A stretch of 21,075 bases of DNA from Ga0077527 sp032128415 (lineage in GTDB: Bacteria; Pseudomonadota; Gammaproteobacteria; Burkholderiales; SG8-41): assembly GCA_032128415.1 (NCBI GenBank), contig JAQBGW010000179.1, forward strand, positions 1-21,075. The letters are read 5' to 3'. Of this stretch, positions 14,435 through 20,984 are shown one piece after another; position 1 is the stretch's first letter, and each line of letters starts with the position of its first letter. Under the pieces are notes generated by a model, which did no database searches, was not told the DNA's origin, and saw only the letters and a program-made list of their open reading frames with translations. The position numbers and the translations under genes are program-made.

Positions 14435-15991
14435 TCAAGCGGAAGTGTAGGTAACGCGCTCGAAGTTCGTGCCACTGTCGATCAACGCAGTAAGACGGAG
14501 CTGATGGGGCAAGCCGTCGTGCATGTCGATTATGCGGCTCGGTGTATAGGTGCCGGGAGCGAGGATGATACTCGGCGCTTCATCTGGTCCAGCGGTCAGC
14601 AACAGCGCGCGATCATAGGCAGCGTCTTTGTTCGCCACGCGCGCCGCAACCGCCTGCACTTTGGTGCGCAGCAGCTTTAATCCCATGACTATGGCGCCTT
14701 GCGCATCGACAGCCAGCCGCTGCACCAGGCCGATGTAGGTATTACCGTTGGGGGCGACCAGCCCCAGCAACTGATTGTGCGTCAGCTGGGTGCTGGCGGA
14801 AGGTTTGCTGCATATGCCGAGGATGCCGGAGGCGCTCTGATTGATGACCGCCCAGGTTTCCAGCGTGCGGCTGCGCACCGAAGCGTCGCCGACAGGGCCA
14901 TCGACGCGCTGGAAGCCGCCCATTTCAAAGCGTGCCCGCGCCGACAGTCCGGCATCGGGTGGGGCGAATGGTTTACCGTTGATGTTGAAGTGCATGGCTG
15001 CAAGCGTGCCCGAGATCAGCACGTTGAACGACATGGGTTTGCGCTCCTCGCCGCGCGCGGTGCCCGGCGTCAGCCAGAGCCCGTTCAGAGTCAGCATCAA
15101 TTTTTCGCAAACGTCGCGTGGTGTCAGGCCCAGACCAAGTTTATCGGGACTCTGTGTTTTAAGTGCGACAGCGGTCTGGCGCAACTTGTCGCCAAGGGCG
15201 GAGAGGTCCAGATAACGCAGATTGGTGCCGGTAAGGTTCTTGATTCGCCGCGCGCCTTCGCTCGATCCGAGATCCACGGCCAGCGCCAGATCACGGTTGG
15301 CGACGACCGGTTCTGCCGAAATAATGGCCAGTCCCACCCACTGCGCCAGCACGCGATCAACAGCGCTCATTTGCAACAGCGACAGTGCATCCGGATTGGC
15401 GCGCTGGGTGAGCACGGTCTGCAGGTAGGCCAGGTTGACGGTACTTCTGCCCCCGGCACCTTCGGTAACCGGTATTTGGGTGACGTCGGCGCTTTCGGCA
15501 AATGAGTACAATCGATGCAGTTGTTCCCACAGCGTGCCCGGCACATCGTAGTAGGTGCGATTGTGCGTAATCATGGCGAAGCTGGTGCAACGCAGTGCGC
15601 GGTAGCAGATCACCTCGGCATGTTCGGCAAGTTCCGGCGACGCTCCTGCCATGTCGGCGATCAGCGATTCATAAGCGTCGGCAAGGGTGCGCCACAATGA
15701 CACGCTGCGTTCGAAAATTTCCCTGGTATTGTTGTCGAGCGGTAGCGGACGACCCCAGCACTCCCGGCTGCGCGCGTGTTGTGCTTCCAGTACCGTGGAG
15801 AGCAGTGTTTCCAGTATTTGCAGGCGTGCAGAGCCTTCGATCCTCGCCTCGGCCAGCAGTGTTAACTGCGTCAGCAGTTGCGCCTGACGCTGTGCCGGAT
15901 TGGCATCGGAGAGTTGCCCGAGAAACGCTTGTGCGGCCTCGGGGCTGGCAATTTTCAGTAATCCGTGTGTAGCGCTCAAGACAGTAGCCAT
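14435..15991 (-). CDS. Large hypothetical protein with PilZ-like C-terminal region
   Basis: The product has 518 residues. The N-terminal 370 residues look mostly helical and match nothing I can name (LLAEARIEGSARLQILETLL, SLWRTLADAYESLIADM). From about residue 380 the pattern WAVINQSASGILGIC is followed by HNQLLGLVAPNGNTYIGLVQ and AIVMGLKLL. This looks like a PilZ beta-barrel, including an NxSxxG element at 384-389 and a 'lGlvqrl' strand. A convincing RxxxR loop is not visible, so c-di-GMP binding is doubtful. The start at 15991 is chosen for GGGA six bases upstream; an ATG at 16003 is the alternative. It heads the group with the DUF2817 and HIT genes. Confidence 0.68.
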   Translation of the reverse strand: MATVLSATHGLLKIASPEAAQAFLGQLSDANPAQRQAQLLTQLTLLAEARIEGSARLQILETLLSTVLEAQHARSRECWGRPLPLDNNTREIFERSVSLWRTLADAYESLIADMAGASPELAEHAEVICYRALRCTSFAMITHNRTYYDVPGTLWEQLHRLYSFAESADVTQIPVTEGAGGRSTVNLAYLQTVLTQRANPDALSLLQMSAVDRVLAQWVGLAIISAEPVVANRDLALAVDLGSSEGARRIKNLTGTNLRYLDLSALGDKLRQTAVALKTQSPDKLGLGLTPRDVCEKLMLTLNGLWLTPGTARGEERKPMSFNVLISGTLAAMHFNINGKPFAPPDAGLSARARFEMGGFQRVDGPVGDASVRSRTLETWAVINQSASGILGICSKPSASTQLTHNQLLGLVAPNGNTYIGLVQRLAVDAQGAIVMGLKLLRTKVQAVAARVANKDAAYDRALLLTAGPDEAPSIILAPGTYTPSRIIDMHDGLPHQLRLTALIDSGTNFERVTYTSA

Positions 15992-16018
15992 CGCGTATCC
16001 CATTGAAAACGGGTACGC

Positions 16019-16024
16019 ATTATC
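16019..16024 (-). promoter_or_regulatory. Possible -10 box of the PilZ-like gene
   Basis: The minus strand reads GATAAT, 5 of 6 bases of the -10 consensus, 27 bases before the chosen ATG at 15991. The -35 region (TGGCGG at 18 bases) is poor. The 18-base palindrome at 16060-16077 lies directly upstream, where an activator might bind. Confidence 0.35.
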
Positions 16025-16059
16025 GAGTGAGTTGCAAGCGCGCCGCCAGTGAATAGTGC

Positions 16060-16077
16060 ACATGTGAACTCACATGT
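16060..16077. promoter_or_regulatory. Perfect 8+2+8 palindrome, candidate operator
   Basis: The sequence is ACATGTGA, two spacer bases (ac), then TCACATGT: a perfect 8-base inverted repeat. It carries TGTGA and TCACA half-sites like a CRP/FNR-type operator, but with a 2-base rather than 6-base spacer. It lies about 69 bases upstream of the PilZ-like gene start and 36 bases beyond its possible -10 box. A second small inverted repeat, GTCGT/ACGAC, follows at 16076-16091. Confidence 0.4.
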
Positions 16078-16213
16078 CGTTGATTCACGACGGCGCATGA
16101 ATATCTCCGTGTGGCATATACCACGCTTTACAGCAAAACACGTTCATTACTGCCATTATGATCATTCGTGGCGTAATTTTCTATCCGAGTGGCACATCGC
16201 GGCAACGATGGTA

Positions 16214-16430
16214 TTACACCACGAGTACGGCAATCACCCAGTAACGGGCGAATTTGCCCATTGCGATGAACAACACCGACCACCCTGCATTGAGCCGCAG
16301 CCAGCCAGCTGCTACGCACAGCGGATCGCCGAGAATCGGCACCCACGACAAGAGCAGTGCGGGACTGCCCCAACGTCGGACGGTGTCCAGGCCCTTGAGC
16401 GGCCTGCTCGACGGTATTGGCCGGGCGATA
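16214..16430 (-). pseudogene. Truncated 3' copy of the yqaA-family gene
   Basis: This stretch is a direct-repeat copy of 19026-19242, offset by 2812 bases. It keeps the coding sequence for roughly the last 70 residues, from about IARPIPSSRPLKG to the stop (TAA here, TAG in the full copy). By hand count about 15 of 190 bases differ, but over the shared region from LKGLDTVRRWG to AVLVV only one residue differs (Met for Leu in LFIAxGKF). Homology stops near 16430, where the reading changes to unrelated sequence. There is no proper N-terminus, so the fragment should not make a functional protein. Weak similarity may continue beyond the stop to about 16185. Confidence 0.82.
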
Positions 16431-16527
16431 GCTGCAATCAGGATTGAGGTGGAATTTCTGCGCGATCTGCGTAGTAGCATCTAGTCCGTACTTTCCCAGC
16501 AGAGCCTACTGTAAATCAGGGTTGTTC

Positions 16528-16533
16528 TACAAT
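16528..16533 (+). promoter_or_regulatory. Possible -10 box before the small ORF and OGT-like gene
   Basis: TACAAT matches 5 of 6 positions of the -10 consensus. It lies about 16 bases upstream of an AAGGAG ribosome binding site and 34 bases before the TTG at 16562. The -35 candidate, CTACTG at 16 bases, is weak. This is the only promoter-like element I find upstream of the OGT-like gene. Confidence 0.35.
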
Positions 16534-16561
16534 CCCGGGGAGGCGTTCAAGGAGCAAGGGT

Positions 16562-16732
16562 TTGGAATCGGATTGTTCGGTTAAAAGCGGAGCTTCTGTC
16601 GCTAGCCGGCATATGCATCACGGTTGCGATTTTGATGTAATTAATGGCAAATTCAGCGGCGACGAAATCATCACTTTGGACAAGACTATCCCGCACAATC
16701 AGGTTCTTGACGTGCGCCAACTCGAAAATTGA
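16562..16732 (+). CDS. Small ORF overlapping the OGT-like gene start (56 residues)
   Basis: The frame starts with TTG at 16562-16564, seven bases after a strong ribosome binding site AAGGAG (16549-16554). It ends with TGA at 16730-16732, sharing its last base with the ATG of the OGT-like gene (TGATG). An internal ATG at 16613 could start a 39-residue form. The product is soluble and acidic in its second half, with readings such as HHGCDFDVINGKFSGDEIIT and LDKTIPHNQVLDVRQLEN. I recognise no family. Coupling to the glycosyltransferase and the ribosome binding site argue that it is translated; it could instead be the tail of a lost gene. The opposite-strand frame at 16547-16786 is judged a shadow. 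Confidence 0.42.
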   Translation: MESDCSVKSGASVASRHMHHGCDFDVINGKFSGDEIITLDKTIPHNQVLDVRQLEN

Positions 16733-18945
16733 TGCAAAAAGACAATCAACAACAACCTTCATTGGCTGCCGTACTGAAACGAGCAATGGAATTGCACCAA
16801 GTCGGCAGACTGGCCGATGCGGAAATCATGTACCAGCAGGTGTTGAGCCAGGATGCGCGTCATTTTAACGCCTTGTATTCCCTGGGGATGATCAAGGCGC
16901 AGACCGGACGGTACGACGCGGCGTTCGAGTTGATGGATGCCGCAGTGAAATCCGATCCGCAATCCGCAAGAGCTTACCTGGGGTTGGGCAATGTACATGC
17001 TGCAACAGGAAGTTTCGAGCAGGCGCTCGAGAGCTACGATCGGGCACTCGGGATAGAGAGGCAATTTCCAGAGGCATTGTATGGCCGCGGCAATGCACTG
17101 ATGGCGCTCGAGAGGAATACGGAGGCTGTTGCCAGTTATGAACAAGCGCTGGCCTTGGCGCCTGATTGGCCTGAAGCTTTGACCAATTACGGAAATGCAC
17201 TGCATGAACTCAAGCGCTATGACGAGGCGCTGAAAAGTTACGATAAAGCCATAGCCCTGATGCCTGGTGTCGCCATGCTCCATAACAATCGGGGAAATCT
17301 GTTGCGTGACATGCGGCGCTGGGAGGAAGCGTTCGCGAGCCTCAACACGGCGCTCGCCATTGATCCTCACTATATCGACGCGATGATCAATCGCGGAAAT
17401 GTGCTGCAGGACGTTGAACGTTATGAAGAGTCGCTGGCCGCATTTGATCGGGCACTTGCGCTGAAGCCGGATCATCTGGCGGGGCTCAACAACCGTGCCA
17501 ACGTGCTGCGGGATCTGCGGCGGCATGAAGAGGCCGCAACGACCATTGCGCGGTTGCTGGAGTTGGCGCCGGACTGGAAGTATGCCCCCGGGCTCTTATT
17601 CCAGTCATTGCGGCACGTCTGTAACTGGCGTGATTACGGCATTAATCTTGACTGCGTAGTCCAGGGCGTCAGGGCTGGCAGGAATGCTGATATCCCATTC
17701 GCATTTCTCGCGGTTTCTGATTCTGCGGCGGATCAATTGCAGTGCGCGCGTACTTACGCGCTCGATCGCTACCCGGCAGCCCCAGTGCCGCTATGGACCG
17801 GTGAACGTTATCGCCATGACAGGATTCGCGTGGCCTATCTGTCAGCAGATTTGCATGATCATGCCACTGCGTATCTGATGGCCGGACTTTTTGAACGACA
17901 TGACCGGCAGCGTTTTGAGGTCGTCGCGTTATCGTTCGGTCCGGATATCAAAGACGGGATGAGGGCGCGGTTGCAGGCCTCTTTTGAGTCATTTATCGAC
18001 GTTCGCGATAAAACCGACTACGAAGTGGCATCAATGTTGCGGAATAGGGAAATAGATATTGCTGTCGATTTAAAGGGGTTTACTGCCGATTCCAGAGTCG
18101 GGATTTTTTCCCATCGCCCGGCGCCTATCCAGGTGAATTATCTCGGCTATCCCGGCACCATGGGGGCGGACTACATGGACTACATCGTAGCCGACAGAAT
18201 CGTCATTCCTGATCGACACCAATCCTGTTACACGGAAAAAATCGTTTACTTGCCTGATTCCTATCAGGTCAACGACAGTGCCCGCGTCATTGCCGGGCAC
18301 ACGCCGACACGCTCCGATGTAGGTTTGCCGGAAGCGGGTTTTGTATTCTGTTGTTTGAATAACAACTACAAGATTACTCCGGAAATGTTTGATATCTGGA
18401 TGCGCCTGCTGGGACGCGTCCCGGGCAGCGTTTTGTGGCTGCTGCAGAGCAATCCGTTGTCGATGCAGAATTTGATGCGTGAGGCCGAACAGCGGGGCAT
18501 AGCGCCGGAACGCCTGGTTTTTGCGCCGCATGCAAAAGTCGATGAACATCTGGCGCGTCACCGGGTTGCAGATTTGTTCTTGGATACGGTGCCCTACAAC
18601 GCGCACACCACGGCCAGCGATGCGCTGTGGGCGGGACTGCCGGTCCTGACAGTGGCGGGTGACGCTTTTGCCGCACGGGTCGCTGCCAGCCTGCTGGATG
18701 CAGTGGGGCTGCCGGAATTGATTACGAATTCTATCGGGCAGTACGAGGAACTGGCTTTGCGTCTGGCCGAAAATTCTGCTCTTTTGACGGACATCAGATC
18801 CAGACTCGCCCACAACCGCGCGACTTGCCCGCTATTCGACACGGACCGCTTTCGCATGCATATCGAATCGGCGTACTTGACCATGTGGAAACGGCATCAA
18901 CGTGGAGAACCGCCCGCGGGATTTGCCGTTGATCCGGTGCAATGA
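16732..18945 (+). CDS. TPR-repeat O-GlcNAc transferase-like protein (GT41, SPINDLY type)
   Basis: The 737-residue protein has about eight tetratricopeptide repeats at residues 10-280, for example YLGLGNVHAATGSFEQALES and NYGNALHELKRYDEALKSYD. A linker and an OGT catalytic region (about 362-725) follow. Catalytic-region motifs include RVAYLSADLHDHATAYLMAG (with the active-site-type His), NYLGYPGTMGADYMDYIVAD, FCCLNNNYKITPEMFDIWMR and FLDTVPYNAHTTASDALWAG. Known members transfer GlcNAc or other sugars to Ser/Thr, and the TPRs select the target protein. Bacterial homologues act on flagellin, adhesins or unknown proteins; no obvious acceptor lies in this window. The ATG at 16732 is preferred over TTG at 16729. 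Several stretches (around 18001-18130) look more AT-rich than the flanking genes, and the gene lies between two yqaA copies, both hinting at transfer. Confidence 0.9.
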   Translation: MQKDNQQQPSLAAVLKRAMELHQVGRLADAEIMYQQVLSQDARHFNALYSLGMIKAQTGRYDAAFELMDAAVKSDPQSARAYLGLGNVHAATGSFEQALESYDRALGIERQFPEALYGRGNALMALERNTEAVASYEQALALAPDWPEALTNYGNALHELKRYDEALKSYDKAIALMPGVAMLHNNRGNLLRDMRRWEEAFASLNTALAIDPHYIDAMINRGNVLQDVERYEESLAAFDRALALKPDHLAGLNNRANVLRDLRRHEEAATTIARLLELAPDWKYAPGLLFQSLRHVCNWRDYGINLDCVVQGVRAGRNADIPFAFLAVSDSAADQLQCARTYALDRYPAAPVPLWTGERYRHDRIRVAYLSADLHDHATAYLMAGLFERHDRQRFEVVALSFGPDIKDGMRARLQASFESFIDVRDKTDYEVASMLRNREIDIAVDLKGFTADSRVGIFSHRPAPIQVNYLGYPGTMGADYMDYIVADRIVIPDRHQSCYTEKIVYLPDSYQVNDSARVIAGHTPTRSDVGLPEAGFVFCCLNNNYKITPEMFDIWMRLLGRVPGSVLWLLQSNPLSMQNLMREAEQRGIAPERLVFAPHAKVDEHLARHRVADLFLDTVPYNAHTTASDALWAGLPVLTVAGDAFAARVAASLLDAVGLPELITNSIGQYEELALRLAENSALLTDIRSRLAHNRATCPLFDTDRFRMHIESAYLTMWKRHQRGEPPAGFAVDPVQ

Positions 18946-19025
18946 TCCGGTTGTGATTGATGCGGAAGCGGGTTGTGCGCCGCCTCCGGAGTATCCGAGA
19001 CATGGCGAACGCCGATACGGCGGCG

Positions 19026-19421
19026 CTACACCACGAGTACGGCAATCACCCAGTAACGGGCGAATTTTCCCAGCGCGATGAACAACACCGACCACCCTGC
19101 ATTGAGCCGCAGCCAGCCGGCTGCCACACACAGCGGATCGCCGAGTATCGGCACCCACGACAGCAGCAGCGCCGGGCTGCCCCAGCGCCGGACGGTGTCC
19201 AGGCCTTTGAGCGGCTTGGTCGGCGGTATCAGCCGGCCGATCAGGTAAGAGGACATGCCGCCCAGCGTGTTGCCCAGCGTGGCCACCGTGAGCGCGGGCC
19301 ACAATTCCCCGGGGTGCAGTTTAAGCACACCGAACAACACGGCTTCCGACCCCCCCGGCAGCAAAGTGGCGGCAAGGAAGCTGCTGACAAACAACGCGGT
19401 GAGGGATGCGGGGGCGTCCAC
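19026..19421 (-). CDS. yqaA: YqaA-family (DedA/SNARE-associated-like) membrane protein
   Basis: This is an inner-membrane protein of about 131 residues. Features include SSFLAATLLPGGSEAVLFGV at the N-terminus, NTLGGMSSYLIGRLIP, the RRWGSPALLLSWVPILGDPL re-entrant-type motif and AGWLRLNAGWSVLFIALGKF. These are typical of YqaA, a small relative of the DedA proteins (membrane lipid flipping and membrane homeostasis in the wider family). The start used is GTG at 19419-19421 (VDAPASLTAL), which fits the family N-terminus. An ATG at 19517 would add a 32-residue basic, proline-rich leader that relatives lack. Neither start has a clear ribosome binding site. Its 3' part is duplicated at 16214-16430. 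Confidence 0.82.
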   Translation of the reverse strand: MDAPASLTALFVSSFLAATLLPGGSEAVLFGVLKLHPGELWPALTVATLGNTLGGMSSYLIGRLIPPTKPLKGLDTVRRWGSPALLLSWVPILGDPLCVAAGWLRLNAGWSVLFIALGKFARYWVIAVLVV

Positions 19422-19522
19422 GGGAAAGGGTGGGCAAATTACCGTTTGAACAAGACCGCGGGGTTCATTAAACTTCCGGGCTCCCCATCCGGGCGGGCGG
19501 CGAAATCCGCACCGCATAGCTG

Positions 19523-19707
19523 ATGAGCACTCTGATCACCGAAGAATACCGCAGGATGCAGGCTGTACTACACCGAAATCCGAATTACGGCGTGGCTTCC
19601 GTGCAATATGCGCCAAGGAAAACATCGCAGCGAGCGATCCGCAAGCTGCGTCGGGCTCCGCACCCGCGGGCATACTGAGCAATGTTCTCAAGTCCATGCG
19701 TTCGTAG
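19523..19707 (+). pseudogene. Possible remnant of a class I SAM methyltransferase gene
   Basis: From ATG 19523 the reading MSTLITEEYRRMQAVLHRNP and then NYGVASVQYAP resembles the N-terminus of a group of class I SAM-dependent methyltransferases (an 'LITxEYR...LH...YG' opening before the SAM motif). After about 19617 the frame becomes basic and ends at 19678. The frame two bases over reads ENIAASDPQAASGSAPAGIL then SNVLKSMRS and stops at 19705-19707, which looks like a genuine C-terminus. This suggests a gene whose middle, including the SAM-binding motif, was deleted. It is divergent from yqaA. The family match is from memory, and an intact 51-residue ORF cannot be excluded. Confidence 0.4.
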
Positions 19708-19734
19708 TTATTTTTACCCTGATAATTCCCAAAA

Positions 19735-19758
19735 CAAGGATTTAACCAAGGATTTAAC
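19735..19758 (+). repeat. Duplicated 12-base ribosome-binding-site segment
   Basis: CAAGGATTTAAC is repeated exactly twice (19735-19746 and 19747-19758), just before the FAA-hydrolase ATG at 19762. Each copy contains AAGGA. The second lies 9 bases before the ATG and is the likely ribosome binding site. A GATAAT -10-like box is at 19721-19726. Confidence 0.7.
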
Positions 19759-19761
19759 GAA

Positions 19762-20451
19762 ATGAGTTATGCCATTGATTTCCCCGGTGTCGTCACGTTG
19801 CCGGTCGTTGAGAGCAACAAAGCGTTTCCGGTGGGCCGCATTTACTGTGTCGGCCGCAATTACGCCGAGCATGCGCGTGAAATGGGCCACGACCCGGATC
19901 GCGAGCCGCCGTTTTTTTTCATGAAACCCGCGGACGCCATTGTGCAGAACGGGGCGACGATTCCCTATCCGCAGGCGACCAGGGATCTGCACCATGAAAT
20001 CGAAATGATCGTCGCCATCGGCAAGGGCGGCTCGAACATACCGGTGGAAAAAGCGCTGGATCATGTGTTCGGTTACGGCGTCGGCCTCGACATGACCCGC
20101 CGCGATCTGCAGGGCGAAGCCAAGAAAATGGGCCGCCCGTGGGAAATGGGCAAGGCGTTCGATGATTCCGCGCCGTGCACCGCGCTGAAAACGGTGGCGA
20201 TGGTCGGGCATCCGGCGAAAGGTGCGATCTGGCTGAAGGTCAACGGCCAGTTCAAGCAGAAGGGGGATTTATCGGAACTGATCTGGAACATCCCGGAAAC
20301 AATTGCTTATCTGTCGCAGCTCATCACGCTGCGGCCCGGCGACGTTATCATGTCGGGCACGCCGGCGGGCGTCGGTCCGATCCAGCGCGGCGACAAGCTG
20401 GAAGGTCATGTTGAGGGTGTGGGTGACTTGATGATTATCTATGCCAAGTGA
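19762..20451 (+). CDS. Fumarylacetoacetate hydrolase (FAH) family protein
   Basis: This 229-residue single-domain FAH enzyme shows VGRIYCVGRNYAEHAREMG, then the metal-binding DLHHEIEMIVAIGKGG (E79, E81), GYGVGLDMTRRDLQGEAKKM (D110) and the C-terminal DVIMSGTPAGVGPI motif. Length and sequence fit the fumarylpyruvate hydrolase / acylpyruvase branch, which cleaves C-C bonds of acylpyruvates or decarboxylates oxaloacetate. The exact substrate is not decided. It is expressed from a good ribosome binding site and has no visible pathway partners nearby. The heptamer repeats begin five bases after its stop. Confidence 0.88.
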   Translation: MSYAIDFPGVVTLPVVESNKAFPVGRIYCVGRNYAEHAREMGHDPDREPPFFFMKPADAIVQNGATIPYPQATRDLHHEIEMIVAIGKGGSNIPVEKALDHVFGYGVGLDMTRRDLQGEAKKMGRPWEMGKAFDDSAPCTALKTVAMVGHPAKGAIWLKVNGQFKQKGDLSELIWNIPETIAYLSQLITLRPGDVIMSGTPAGVGPIQRGDKLEGHVEGVGDLMIIYAK

Positions 20452-20455
20452 GAGG

Positions 20456-20476
20456 GTAAGCGGTGAGCGGTAAACC
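20456..20476 (+). repeat. Left heptamer array (GTRAGYR, 3 units)
   Basis: Three head-to-tail 7-mers, GTAAGCG, GTGAGCG and the degenerate GTAAACC, begin five bases after the FAA-hydrolase stop. They have the same unit and orientation as the array after the four-helix gene, so the gene is framed by the same repeat on both sides. Confidence 0.75.
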
Positions 20477-20528
20477 GGTAACCGAGCGCTGCCGTTAACG
20501 GGAGTCTGGACAATGCACGGATTTCAAT

Positions 20529-20897
20529 GTGGGATCTCCCAAGCCGCATCACAGCCTGTACGCGTGGCAGGAAGCAATGACGCTGGTTCGTGCCGTCTAC
20601 GACGTTACCCGGGATTTCCCGAGAGAAGAGATTTACGGTCTGGTTTCGCAGTTAAGGCGCTCTGCGGTCTCGATACCCAGTAATCTGGCGGAAGGCGCTG
20701 GCAGGGATGGCCGGAAAGAATTCATACGTTTTCTGAGCATTGCCCGTGGATCATTAAGCGAGATGGAAACACAATTATTGATTGCGGCTGATCTGGGGTA
20801 TCTTTCACGAGATCACGGCGTGTTCCAGTTGTTGGAGCGAGTGTCAAGGCTGCTTACTGGATTGCGGCGAAGACTGGTTGGGGGGTTGGGGAAGTAA
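20529..20897 (+). CDS. Four-helix-bundle protein (S23 / Avd-like)
   Basis: This 122-residue, all-helical protein is of the 23S rRNA intervening-sequence (S23) type. It shows KPHHSLYAWQEAMTLVRAVY, DFPREEIYGLVSQLRRSAVS, then IPSNLAEGAGRDGRKEFIRF and LSIARGSLSEMETQLLIAAD. Relatives include proteins encoded inside 23S rRNA insertions and the Avd factors of diversity-generating retroelements; stand-alone copies are widespread and unexplained. No reverse transcriptase or rRNA is seen here. The start is GTG at 20529, with a poor ribosome binding site. A well-placed GGGAG/ATG pair at 20500/20513 is in another frame. Its stop codon (TAA 20895-20897) lies within the first heptamer of the downstream array. 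Confidence 0.82.
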   Translation: MGSPKPHHSLYAWQEAMTLVRAVYDVTRDFPREEIYGLVSQLRRSAVSIPSNLAEGAGRDGRKEFIRFLSIARGSLSEMETQLLIAADLGYLSRDHGVFQLLERVSRLLTGLRRRLVGGLGK

Positions 20898-20955
20898 GTG
20901 GTGAGCAGTAAGTGGTGAGCAGTAAGCGGTAAGCAGAAGAAGTAAGCGGTAAAAA
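20894..20955 (+). repeat. Right heptamer array, forward orientation
   Basis: Six contiguous 7-mers (GTAAGTG, GTGAGCA, GTAAGTG, GTGAGCA, GTAAGCG, GTAAGCA) run from 20894 to 20935. After a 6-base break (GAAGAA) a further unit GTAAGCG and a decayed one follow. The consensus is GTRAGYR. The first unit supplies the stop codon of the four-helix gene. Confidence 0.88.
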
Positions 20956-20984
20956 ACGAACCACAGGCTCGGCTCAGTGTCACC
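20956..20984. other. Unique spacer between inverted heptamer arrays
   Basis: About 30 bases of non-repetitive sequence (ACGAACCACAGGCTCGGCTC and following) separate the forward array from the inverted one. It would form the loop of the large hairpin. Confidence 0.6.

Noticed and set aside
16395..16495. Minus-strand stretch with a protein-like reading (KYGLDATTQIAQKFHLNPD)
   Set aside because: It looks coding by eye but is short, lacks a start, and runs into the yqaA fragment in the wrong frame. It could be a remnant of another gene; not enough support.
16759..17526. 255-residue minus-strand frame inside the OGT-like gene
   Set aside because: It is antisense to clear TPR repeats and inherits their periodicity; no independent protein signature.
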